Shown piece by piece: positions 49,794 through 59,921 of a DNA stretch of 64,000 nt (the stretch's first letter is position 1; every line of letters starts with the position of its first letter). The notes below the pieces were generated by a model that was not told where the DNA came from, did not search any database, and saw only the letters and a program-made list of their open reading frames with translations. The position numbers and the translations under genes are program-made. Source of the stretch: Narthecium ossifragum (lineage: Eukaryota > Streptophyta > Magnoliopsida > Dioscoreales > Nartheciaceae); contig OY986972.1 in NCBI GenBank assembly GCA_963920575.1, positions 823,501 to 887,500 on the forward strand, given 5' to 3'.

Positions 49794-50114
49794 GATCGAT
49801 TGAAGACGGATCGATCGGGCCTTGAAGAATTTCGACAGATCGATCTACGGATCGATCGGTCTTTGAAATTGAACAGCCGATCGATCCGTCTCTCAAAGAC
49901 GGATCGATCCGACTCGGAAAACAAAGGGACAGAAGGCACCTATTTTCGAACGGCAAGGACGGATCGATCCGTCGATCGATCCGACTCATGATTTTGAGTT
50001 TTTTAGGGACGGATCGATCGCTCCTTCAGACTGGGATCGATCCGACTCGGGAATTCTGGAATCCCTCGTTCTCACGCATACTCGGATCGATCCTTCCCTT
50101 GAGTGGGATCGATC
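49794..50114. promoter_or_regulatory. GATCGATC palindrome array in the copia LTR, mixed 12/22-23-bp spacing
   Basis: GATCGAT(C/T) cores start at 49794/49809 (15 bp), 49838/49850 (12), 49879/49902 (23), 49962/49974 (12), 50012/50035 (23) and 50085/50107 (22). The typical context is GACGGATCGATCCG. The last pair ends 65 bp upstream of the TATA box. The LTR body is otherwise unrelated to the gypsy LTRs that carry the same motif. Confidence 0.8.
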
Positions 50115-50178
50115 TCTCTCTCCTGAACGGACAAATCCGACGGCTCAGATTTAATCCAGATTTGTGTTTATTGGAGGC

Positions 50179-50186
50179 TATAAATA
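50179..50186 (+). promoter_or_regulatory. TATA box of the copia solo LTR
   Basis: GCTATAAATAAAG lies 65 bp downstream of the palindrome array, the position expected for a U3 promoter. Transcription would start about 30 bp downstream. Confidence 0.6.
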
Positions 50187-50523
50187 AAGTGCTTTTAGGA
50201 TTTCTTTGTGTGGGAGAGATGTTATTGAGAGGCTTGTGAGAGGTGTGAGAGTAGGCAACCTTAGAGAGAGATCTCTTTGTCTCTGTTAGGGTTTGGGCTT
50301 TGTAATTTCTCTCTCATAGTGAAGATTTCCTCTGCTGCCTGTGGTTTTTTCCTTCCAGTTGTTGCTGATAGGTTTTTCCACGTAAATACTGGTCTCCACT
50401 TTTTCCTTTTCTTTTGTGGTTTGGTTGTTTCTCTTCCGCTACGACATCCCCGTATCTATTTGGTGTATCTCCGGCATCGCCGGGACCCCTCAGATTCCCC
50501 AACACACACTACAATCCACTTAC

Positions 50524-52770
50524 TTGATTGTCATTGCAATTGATAGCAAGCTCACATGAGGTAGCTTCATTTCCTCTTTTAGGGGAAGAAAATCCTATCT
50601 CCACCGTTGCATTTACATTGTACGACCCTATTGCACTGATGACTTCCTCAGCACATGAAACAACATTGGTTGTTGCATCATCTTCCCGCAAGAGATTTAG
50701 TTCACCAATTTTTTCATCATGCGACTTAAGGGCTCCATCCAAATAAAGGTTCTTAGAAAATGACTTCCAGATAAAAAAATAAAAAAAAGGGAAATCCAGA
50801 AAACAATGGCGTTCACCACAGGAGAACAACTATGATCTCTGCGGTTATACAACACTTGACATGAAGTAGTAATAAATAAAAAAAACTCATCACTGGGGGC
50901 AATTTCCAGGAATCTATAATCCTTGACGTCATAAATTATGCTAATAAGAATAACATGCACTATTGCAGAAGATATATGCTTCTTTTTACAGCTCTCTTGG
51001 CACATTAATCAAATGTGGAAAGTACCGTAAATGGGGTTCGATCTACAGTTGCATCTGGCATAGCGTTTTTTAAACAATTCGACCCACTGGGTGGAGTAGT
51101 CTTAAACGCAGTACTGGTCAAGGAAGGAGAATCTCGCAAATATTGCATGTACAATTTAGCCACATCAACAGGTGACCCTGCTTCACCTTCAAAATCCTGC
51201 AGAAGAAATGGTTATCGTAATCTCAAATCCCGGTCATGTTATAGCAAATATATTTCCCTATTAAATCAATAACAGTACTGGTCACAGAAAGAAAGCCAGC
51301 AAGGTAATTGAATGAAAATTTTAATAAGAAACAAGCAGTTTTAGCAAATTGAGATGAGTTCCATCTGTCAATTGGAGCTCATGGGGCATTTTAAACTCAG
51401 TAGTGAGGATACAAATAAGCAAATGCAGCAATTAATCATAAACAGCAGATGTTTCCATGTTGCAACTGTAGGATTAAAACAAGATAAGAGATCTTCAATG
51501 TGAACTGAGGCAAAAAAGCAGAGTAGATTAGGCGTGAAGAGATAACACTGACATATCGAAAATCGGTGTCCAAGGTGCAAGGTCCACATTCAAAATCTGA
51601 TTTTGACCATGATGCTAACTTTCCCTCTTCTTGCCACTTATTTGCCTTTGAAATAGCTGCATCATGCAAACCCACGAGATGTGCTTGACAAAGAAAAGAT
51701 CCAGGAGAAAGAGAACTTGGACTGTAGGAAGAATAAGGTACTGATTCTCATAATTTTCTACCATGATTCATGGATCTCCAAGATCTTGGAGCATTATTAT
51801 TTCCTTTGGCCCATTTGGGAACTTTGCTCAGGTATCCAACTCCACCAGCAGAAGCTTCTGTCGACGGAAAATCTACAACTCGTGATTGAATTATCTTTGT
51901 TAGCTTATCACATTCATCCCTGAAGAAAATGTAGAGCACCCAACTAAGTGCTGTAAACCTTAAAGGACAATATATGATGATATGAACTGAATAAATCCAT
52001 TTTGCCCTTAGCTTCTATGCAGTTCCAAAAAAGTTAATGTATACATTAAGTAGAAGGTCCAAAGTTACAGAAACAAATGTCAAAAGTCTATGCATCTAGT
52101 GGCAGTGGTTGTTCCCTTCTTACTCCAAAAAGCAATGCATCAAACAAGTTTATAGTCAGCTCAAACATGATGAATTGTTCAAGAAGCAAAGTATAAGCAG
52201 CATATTTCAACTCTACACATTTACAGTAAGTCATGGGCATCTGATGTAATGAACTTACAGTAATAGAAGCTCTTCAAATAAATGGTGTTAAAACAGATCA
52301 AATAAATAGAGAATCAAGAGCTAAGTTACCTTGAAAATGTCTCTTGCATAAGCAGCTGCTTGATAGCATGTTTGCATTCGATTTTTGAAACAATAGCCAG
52401 CGACCCCTCCATGTAGTCCTTGCCTTGCCCTGGTATCTTTCCATTTTGATCCTAGATAGGCCAAACAAGATCAACGAGAACTTAAAAATCTATAGAAAAG
52501 ACACAAGGTAATATGCAATCCATAATTCTCAAGTTTTCCGGTATAGTTTCCAAGAGCAACTCATTGATTTCTGTACCATTGAAGAAATAGAATTATATGA
52601 TGGCCTAATGTTCCAAAAGAACCCCAGCATGATGAACACAGCAGGGGACGGAAGCGAGAATTAAAAAATTATTATAACTACAAACAGAATGGACTTAAGT
52701 CAACAATATAAATTTACCTGGTTTAGCTCATCAAGATCATTAAAACACACATTAGCATCTTCACCTTCTT
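50524..52770 (-). CDS. KAKU4-like nuclear envelope/nuclear pore basket protein, partial gene
   Basis: Exons I can read (minus strand, 5' to 3') are 52718-52770, 52330-52451, about 51765-51919, 51553-51683, 51026-51196 and 50524-50751, mostly with GT..AG junctions. The product contains 'IKQLLMQETFSRDECDKLTKIIQSRVVD', which I split here as IKQLLMQETFSR and DECDKLTKIIQSRVVD. It also has 'AAISKANKWQEEGKLAS' and 'EGEAGSPVDVAKLYMQ'. These match my recollection of plant KAKU4, a plant-specific partner of CRWN lamina-like proteins that shapes the nucleus. The basic N terminus and the C-terminal part are not found. A 21-bp piece of the first exon is repeated at 52870-52890 where the homology stops, so the 5' end looks broken. 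It could still be a gene whose remaining exons I missed. Confidence 0.55.
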
Positions 52771-52890
52771 CTACAACATATTAGAAAATCAGCTAAATAT
52801 ATGGTCTTCGAGCTAAATACAACACCCAAAAAAGCACAACAAAACAGGTCCATTAAAGCTTCCTGATGGTCATTAAAACACACATTAGCA
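52738..52890. repeat. 21-bp direct repeat at the 5' break of the KAKU4-like gene
   Basis: TCATTAAAACACACATTAGCA occurs at 52738-52758 (inside an exon) and again at 52870-52890 (outside any recognisable exon). The second copy is followed by unrelated sequence with a GAGAGC-rich run, marking a probable junction. Confidence 0.6.
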
Positions 52891-53265
52891 GAGGAAGGGT
52901 CGTTAGAGGAGGACATGAGAGAGAGAGAGAGCGAGCGAGACGGGGGTTAGGAATGGAGGGAGATTAATTGCCGCAATGGCACGTGAGACGCATGTGCTAC
53001 CTTTTATAAATAGTTCATTGAGGTAGTTAGTCAACTGTTTCTTAATTTTGTAGTTATAAAACTGAGAAATACGGTAACGATCCATGTTTTTGTTCATGGC
53101 TATCCAAATACAAGGGTTTTTTATATATTTGTTTTTCCCTCTAATATTGCATATGCTAAAAATGAGTAATCCAATTCTGGCATAGATTGCTATGTATGAC
53201 AAATCATTTTTTTTTCTTTTAAATCAACCCTTTTATCTTGACTCAGGGCTAAGTGCGTTACATTT

Positions 53266-53644
53266 TCTAACACATTTGGGATCTTGGGAATCCGATACCA
53301 ACCCACTAACACTCCCGTCTTGAGACAGGCCTGCCCTAAGTCATCCGGAGATGGCATGGCCAAGGGCCAAATCTATGACATGGTGGTGGTTGGCGTCACG
53401 ATGGGAGGGCTGATGGCCTCATGATAGCAAGCAAAGCATGCCAAGACGAGCTAGTCGACATCCCTCCAAGAATGGTGCAGTGAACTTTAAAGATGGCACG
53501 ATGGACTAAGCCAAGAAAGTTAGCGCGCCATGCCGCCGTGCGACACGATCCGCCAGAATCCGAGTGGCACTAAGACTCCGAACCCTACTATGACTTAAAT
53601 TCTAGCTCCGCTAGGACTCTGTACAACGGGATAATGATGATGGC
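53266..53644. other. Left part of an older LTR-like sequence
   Basis: Non-coding sequence ('cactcccgtcttgagacagg', 'gtggtggttggcgtcacg') whose continuation lies after the solo LTR, from 55297 to about 56130. The two halves share the target 5-mer ATGGC. No coding domains; the element type is uncertain and its outer ends were not fixed. Confidence 0.4.
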
Positions 53645-54680
53645 TGACGCGCCCAAACCACTCGTCGTTAAAAGTGACTAGGGCGTCAAAGATTACAATT
53701 TATACCGAATCCTAACTAACTACTACGTAGCTAGCGGGAGTCCGGGTCGATCCGCAGGGAAATGAGAATTGACTAACGTACTCGATAGATAACTCCAAAC
53801 AACTAGCTAAAATGATTTGGGTTTTGAATTAATGTCTATTAAAGCAATTAACTAAATGAAGAGAAATATAACTAATATAGAGAGGTCTTGGGATCTCCAT
53901 TTCATTGTAGGTTCTAATGTAGCCTCCTAAGGAATTAAGGTGTGTAATCCAATTGGGACGATCGAAATCAAGAAGTCGACAAGCGGGTGGTTAGCCTCAC
54001 TTATCGCTCAACGGAAGTCGGTTTAGGATCATCCGCCGGAAATAATCACATTCACAAAGTCGACGAATGAGTGATTAGCTTCTATCGTCGCTAACGAACC
54101 TTCGACTAAGATCGATTCGTCGCAAGAAAAAGATATTGCATGGAGTCGAGCATTGGATCGAGATGGTTCTAGCACCTCGAATCCAATGCAAGAGAAAGAT
54201 AGAATGGATCCTTTGACTAGAGAGATAGGGATGGTTCTAGCATCCCTAATCTCTAATCTAGGGCTAGTAATCCTCCCAATGTCATTGGATGTGTTTCTAG
54301 CACATCCAACTCATTGGGGCATAACAACAAACACCTATCATGCACAAGTCCTAACTCATACCAAAGAAAGGCATTCATCCATTCAACAAATAAAATCCAT
54401 GTACATAGATAGAGAAATCATGCTCAAATCCATACAATAGATCATCCCTAAAGATTACACATCAAAACCCTAAGAAAACTACAAAAGAATCCTACAACTA
54501 CATGGAAATCCCAAGAGGGAGGAAGTTAGCTACTCATCTTGGATAGATCCATGGATGGAGGTTGATGAAGCTCCCCTCCCATGGATTCCCTCCAAGAAGT
54601 CCTCCTCTCAATTGGGTAAGAAACCTAGAAGGGCTGGAGAAAGCTAAGAGAAGACTCACTAAAATCCCCCCTAAGGGGTC

Positions 54681-54688
54681 TATTTATA
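54681..54688 (-). promoter_or_regulatory. TATA box of the family B LTR (53645-55291)
   Basis: TATAAATA on the minus strand ('ctataaatagaccc'), 63-65 bp downstream of the nearest GATCGATC pair (54753). Confidence 0.55.
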
Positions 54689-54752
54689 GTAAACAAGCCT
54701 CCCCCACTCGGATTAGATCTGGGCCATTGATTTTGCTCGGCTGGCATCAAAG

Positions 54753-55122
54753 GATCGATCCTCATAGGGTGAAGGATCGATCATTCGCTTCGTGTGATCG
54801 CTGGTCCCGTGAAGGATCGATCCTCCCATAGGAAAGGATTGATCTTTTCTTCTTGAATTCTGGCTTCGCCCCGATGAAGATCGATCCTCCAGTGTGTGAA
54901 GATCGATCCTCTAGAATTTGCGTTCTGTCACTGGGAAAATGCGCAAAAGTGATCGATCCTTCCCAGGGTGAAGATCGATCCTTCAGAATTTGCGTTCTGT
55001 CACTGAGAAAATGTGCAAAAATGATCGATCCTCTCATGACATAGGATCGATCCTTTGTGTCATGATTGGCTCCTTCTTAATGCACTTCAAAGGATCGATC
55101 CTTCTTCAGTACATGATCGATC
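54753..55122. promoter_or_regulatory. Paired GATCGATC palindrome array, 22-bp spacing (6 pairs)
   Basis: Core starts are 54753/54775, 54815/54837 (second core GATTGATC), 54879/54901, 54951/54973, 55023/55045 and 55093/55115. All six pairs are exactly 22 bp apart. Pair starts are 62, 64, 72, 72 and 70 bp apart. A part-decayed extra core (GATCGCTG) sits at 54796. Confidence 0.85.
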
Positions 55123-55296
55123 TTCTTCATAAAAACTGGCCCGAATGACATCGTTTAAGCTCGGAACTTGATCCAATCCTCGTTAAGGGCACTTGTACCT
55201 GTAATAGGGTAAAATCCATCAGTAAGGCCTTGCTCGGAGACTAACAAGGCCAAGTTAAAAGGGCGATTTATGCACTTTTCACGTCTTATCAATGGC

Positions 55297-56130
55297 AAGA
55301 GATGGCGTGGGCAAAGTTCGAGTTTCACTAAGAGTCCTAGTCAGACCAGGACTTGGCGCGCCAGCCGGACGCGCTCAGTGGTTTTGGATAAATTTGATCA
55401 TGTGGACTTGGAGATCTACTTGGACTCTATCCTAGGAAGCTTTTGACGCAGCAAAGTGGAGTTTTGGTGCAGAAAAAAGTTACTTGACGCGAAAGAAAAG
55501 GACCAGAGTTTTAGTCCAAGTCAGGTGCTTGGCAGCTCGGCAAAAAGCTATCTTTGTCAAGTCCTACTCGAGGCAGAGTCCAAGTAAGACAATGTACCTT
55601 CTAGATTGGCGGATTGGTGCTCATATTTGCATGAAGCCTTGAACTTTGAGTTGGAGTAGAGAGATTGACTTGTAGGACAAGTCACGGACTCTTCGCTATA
55701 TAAAGATTTGACCGACCAAGATGGGAGAGCATCTAGGCATTGGCTGGGGTTTGGGTTCCTAATATTCTTAAGTGATCTTGTACCATAGGTTGGGAGAGAG
55801 TTGTGAGTGATTCTCTTGTAAAAATTGTTTATCAATAAATGAACGAGGTATCACCCTTTGCTAATATCGTGTCTTCTTCTTGGGGTGTGTGATTGTGCAA
55901 GAAGTGGGAGAAGGGTTGGTCAAGAGCGGATCTTGCTACACAGACGATCTCAAAGACTGGGTCATGACGCGTGTCAGGTGTCAACACAATGTGGTGGAGC
56001 TTGAGGCCGAGGGTTCTTGGTGCCGAGTGCCGACATCGGGTTCTCTTCTTTGTGAAAAAAAAAAAATTCCCGCTACACAACCGGGTGACACTAACCAGCG
56101 GAGTTATTCAAGGGTTGTGTGTGACAAAAT
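55297..56130 (+). other. Right part of an older LTR-like sequence with TATA motif
   Basis: Contains 'cgctatataaagatttgacc' (TATA motif near 55696-55704), then 'caataaatgaacgagg' (polyadenylation-like, near 55830). Together with 53266-53644 it looks like the U3-R-U5 of an older LTR split by the family B solo LTR. No coding domain. Confidence 0.4.
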
Positions 56131-56840
56131 CTAGTTGAAACCTTTGAAAACAATGGATCGTCTCAGTATTTATTATTTGGATAAAGAGTAGCGTCTGGTC
56201 ATAAAGCGGTGGAACAAGAATACAAGAAGTTATTTCATGAGATAATACACGTAGAAGGTATCTTTTCACACTATACTAGATTTATCTTGTTTATGTAATT
56301 TTAAAAATATAGAGGTCGGTGAGAGATTTGGACTTTTGAGATTTAACCATTATTAGTAAACTATTAATAGGTCACAGTAGAAAAAACTTTTAGAAATAGC
56401 CAAACCATTGGACCGCACTCATTCAACAGCCCGAGGAACAAAAGTCTCGGACGCATGATTGCTATGGAGCCGGATTTTGTTCTTGTTTTTGATATTTTAT
56501 TTTTATTAGCTAAGCCTTTTATTTTGCCTCAGGGGTGCAATTGGGTAAATGCCTTATATTTTTAACAAATTTATGGGCTTAGGTGATTGAACCCGAACAA
56601 GTCCATTACTATCACCGAAGATTAACCACTTGAGCTACTCAAAGACTATTGAAAGACTCTTGATGTAGAACTAGATTGTTTGGTTAAAAAGTCATCTATC
56701 TAATTGTTTAGAAGGGTGGTTAGTATCTCTTGGGTTAAGACCTCTCTAGTCGTGTACGAGTTGGTCTTTAAATTCTTTTTTATAATGGTATTATTTATTA
56801 TGATTCTATTTAAGGTAAATATACTTTAGTACATTGTAGT
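56131..56840. other. Unassigned AT-rich sequence
   Basis: No gene, element end or conserved motif is recognisable between the LTR-like region and the hairpin at 56841. Confidence 0.4.
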
Positions 56841-56882
56841 TTAAGTAATGTTTTAAATAATACTATTTAAAACATTACTTAA
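56841..56882. repeat. Perfect 42-bp hairpin at the left junction of duplicated copy 3
   Basis: TTAAGTAATGTTTTAAATA (56841-56859), loop ATAC, then its exact 19-base reverse complement (56864-56882). Homology to the copy 1 segment begins within two to three bases of the right arm's end (56880). The left flank is unrelated to copy 1. Confidence 0.9.
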
Positions 56883-58185
56883 ACCTGCTCTGAGTTGGAT
56901 ACACCATTCTAGTCATATAGGTGGAACTCTAATCATATTACTCCTAATTGTACTGCATTTACAAACCATAACCAGGGTAAACAGAGTTGAATAAAAAGAT
57001 ACATCAGTTGCACACAACACCAGGATGCTGTTACTATTCACTGATACCAGCTCAGCATCAAGGTGCTACTTTTTGTTAATGCGAGTTCTTGTTTGGGATC
57101 CCAGGAATTAGACCTTGGATCTGGGGGTCATGACTGATGAGACGTGGAAAGTGTCGCGGCTTAACGCGCCCGATCAAAATTAGAAATTTATAATCAAACT
57201 CCTAACTACCTTTGGGGGTAGCTAGCGGTGAGTCCGAGTCGAATCCACAGGGAATGCGTAAGGAAACAATTGAATTACCAAGCTCAATCTAAGTGTTCCT
57301 ACAAGGATAATAAAAGAAATGGTTTTTGGGTTTTATGATAAGAAAACTAAGAAAGCATATAAATGATTCAATGGATATAAAGAGGTCCTAGGGAATCCCA
57401 ATCCGGATTAGGCTCAATCATAGCTTTCTAATGGATCAAGATGTGCAATCCTATCGAGACACTACAATATCGACTACCTTGTGGCTAACAAAGGTCGTCG
57501 CTAACGAATAACCGGTTAAGGACTATCCGTCGCAAAAGGTGTATGCTAGAAAGTCGACGATCGAGGGATTAGCTACGATCATCGCCAATGAGAAGTCGGG
57601 TTAGGATCATCTCATCGCAAGGAATCGGGTTGTATGGAATATGGTAATGGATCGAGGTGGTTCTAGCATCTCGAATCCAAAACACTACAAAAGATAGGAT
57701 AGATGCTAGGTTAGATGTGGATTGGAGTGGTTCTAGCACACCCAAGTCCCTAACCTAGAGCCAAGACTCCCTTCAACACAAGTGGCCATGGTTCTAGCAC
57801 AACCTACTCATTGGGGAATATCAACAAACACCTATTGGGCACAAGGTTCTAGCTTATGCAAACCAAAGAATCCATCCATCCAACATTAGAATCCAACTAC
57901 AAAGATGTAGAAATGAAGAATAAATCCATACAACTTGTCTCATAAGGATTACAACATCCAAATCCAAAGAAAACTACAATAAAAACCTAAAACATCATGG
58001 TATTCCACTAGGTAAATAGATTAGCTACTCATCTTCGATGGAGAAGCCATGGAGAAGAGATGGATTCTCTTCTTCATCAATTTCCTCTCTCTTAGATGAG
58101 AGCTCCCTTCCTTGCCCAAGGGGATTGCCCCTTTCCTTAGCCTCTTCTTGTCCAAAGGAATCCCCAAAATCCCCCAAAAGCGGTC

Positions 58186-58193
58186 TATTTATA
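58186..58193 (-). promoter_or_regulatory. TATA box of the family B LTR (57135-58783)
   Basis: TATAAATA on the minus strand ('gctataaatagaccg'), 64 bp downstream of the nearest GATCGATC core (58257). Confidence 0.55.
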
Positions 58194-58256
58194 GCCTCCA
58201 AGCATCCCCCCTCGGATTAGATCTGGACCATTGATTTTGCTCGGCTGGCACAAAAG

Positions 58257-58420
58257 GATCGATCCTTATAGAGTAAAGGATCGATCCTCCTCTTGAGTTC
58301 TGGCTGCGCCACGACGAGGATCGATCCTCTAGTAGATAGAGATCGATCCTAGAGAATGTTGCGTTCTGTCTCTGGAAAATATGCAAAAAGGATCGATCCT
58401 TTATACACAGAGGATCGATC
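58257..58420. promoter_or_regulatory. Paired GATCGATC palindrome array, 22-bp spacing (3 pairs)
   Basis: Cores start at 58257/58279, 58319/58341 and 58391/58413. All three pairs are exactly 22 bp apart, with pair starts 62 and 72 bp apart. This is the same layout as the TATA-proximal end of the array at 54753, with half as many pairs. Confidence 0.85.
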
Positions 58421-58783
58421 TTCTTTTCTGCATATTATCTCTTTTGCCATTCAGCACTGCGCATTGGTACGAAAAATGCCATAACTTCATCTAGGAAACT
58501 CGGAATCATGAACCGTAAAATTCTTCAGAAACTAGACTTCCAGAGCTTTCCAATGATATATGGCACATTATCTGGTTCTTCCTGATAAGGTACAGTTTAA
58601 TCTTTGATGTTGACCCATGTACCTAAATGTGCTCGAATAGGCTCGTTTACGCTCCAAAGTTGATCTAACTTCTGTTGAAGGCTCTTGTACCTGAAATACC
58701 ATGAATATTATTAGAAATACCTTACTCGAAGACTAATAAAGGTAAATTAAGGGGTTAACTTGTGTACTTTTCACGTCTCATCA

Positions 58784-59921
58784 ATGACCCTTTGCCAGCT
58801 GATTCTTGGCATGGATCTCGCCTCCTTTCAACCCTCTTCATCCTACATTCATCCAATGTTCAACAATGGGTTGGTTTTTACGTGTCGATCCATCATTCAT
58901 CGAGGCAGTAGTCTTCAATACAAGGTGAACAAAATTACTACAGAAGTATTTCTAATCTTTTTTTTTTAAAGAAATTCAGGACTAAATATTTAATTTTAAC
59001 GTCAAAATATATAAACTCTTTTTTAAAAAAATCAACCAATTTTATGTATTTATTTGTTTTTATTTTTTTCTATCATATCACCTCACGCACCTGGTCAGTG
59101 GTCACCTCTAGCGGACGGCCTCCATTATTTGATTCTAGACAGCAGAATGGACCACTTTCACGGAAAGGCTGCCAGACAACTTCCTGGAATTAAAGTTCCG
59201 GTACCTTTTGTGGACGATATATGTGGAATCTTTGTGTGTCTTAATTGAGATAGATATTACTCTTTCTCACCTCAATTAGCTAGTCACCTACTAATTATCC
59301 ACCATGGCTGCAACCATCCGTTAAGAGACAGCAAGAAATGTAGCCTTATCAGGCTCCAATGCATAACCAAGCATGCATGCATGGCTTAATTTGTAGCCTT
59401 GAACAGCTCCACGGCGTTTCGAGATATTGATAGCATGCCCTGCAAGGTTGAGTTAAATGGAACCATGATGAGTAGTTGTCTCCCCCACTTCCGTTTCTTT
59501 CCTTCTTTCTTTCTGGCATCACGTACTTATCTGCTGAATGGACCCATCAGCTGCTGCACAGCTTCGTTGATATGATGATGCCTTCTTCCTTCATGGGTCC
59601 CTCCAGACTCCAGTCCTTTATACTATGCTTTGCTTTGCTTCAATAAAAAGAAATGATGTGGAATCTTGCCACCTTGTCCTATTCGGAAGACTTTTAACGG
59701 AGTTGTTCTCGCCATTATTGGTTGGTGCTTCACACTTTTTCTGAATTAAGAGAGATCTAGCTAGGAGAAGAACAGGCGGAGGCTGGAAACTCTCTCTCGC
59801 CATTGCTTGCTGCATAACTCTGTTCTCAAGAGAGGGATATCGAGAGAGAGTCTCACACACAGAGAGAGAGAGAGAGATTTGAGAAGAGTAGAAGGTGGAG
59901 GCAAGTTTTTTGTGTACGAAA
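58784..59921 (+). promoter_or_regulatory. Upstream region and leader of NLR copy 3
   Basis: Shared with copies 1 and 2. Just before the gene there is 'cctttatactatgc' (about 59615-59628, weak TATA-like) and a GA-rich leader ('cacagagagagagagagag'). The latter ends about 40 bp before the ATG. Copy 1 has lost the part containing the TATA-like stretch. There is no upstream exon evidence. Confidence 0.4.

Larger units (their letters stand above)
49744..50504 (+). mobile_element. Solo LTR, copia-like, 761 bp
   Basis: Starts TGTTGGC and ends CCCCAACA, flanked by the perfect 5-bp duplication CACAC (49739-49743 and 50505-50509). The 3' part has the copia-typical 'gtttttccacgtaaatactgg' and 'cgacatccccgtatctat' stretches. 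A TATA box (50179-50186) follows a palindrome array. It lies in an intron of the KAKU4-like gene, on the opposite strand. Confidence 0.9.
53645..55291 (-). mobile_element. Solo LTR, family B (gypsy-like), 1647 bp
   Basis: Ends TGACGCGCCC and CACGTCTTATCA, with the perfect 5-bp duplication ATGGC at 53640-53644 and 55292-55296. Same family as 57135-58783: shared 'agctagcggGAGTCCGGGTCGATCCGCAGGG'-type block near the plus-left side (core GTCCGGGTCGATCCGCAGG), repeated 'ggttctagca(c/t)' phrases, and a common array and TATA arrangement. The TATA box reads on the minus strand, so I orient the LTR that way. Confidence 0.82.
57135..58783 (-). mobile_element. Solo LTR, family B (gypsy-like), 1649 bp
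   Basis: Ends TGATGAGACGTG and CACGTCTCATCA are perfect 12-bp inverted repeats. The target duplication ATGAC flanks it (57130-57134, 58784-58788). The empty site is visible in copy 1 ('gggggtcatgaccctttgcc', about 16919-16938). So this LTR arrived after the NLR segment duplicated. Confidence 0.92.

Noticed and set aside
56841..56882. The hairpin as a bacterial-type transcription terminator
   Set aside because: The sequence is plant nuclear DNA, so intrinsic terminators do not apply. The position at a duplication junction explains it better.
59895..59921. Upstream nine-codon extension of NLR copy 3 (and 17953, 43896 in the others)
   Set aside because: The apparent start codon is GTG. The first ATG, in a good context (gaaaATGTCG), is at 59922, 17980 and 43923.
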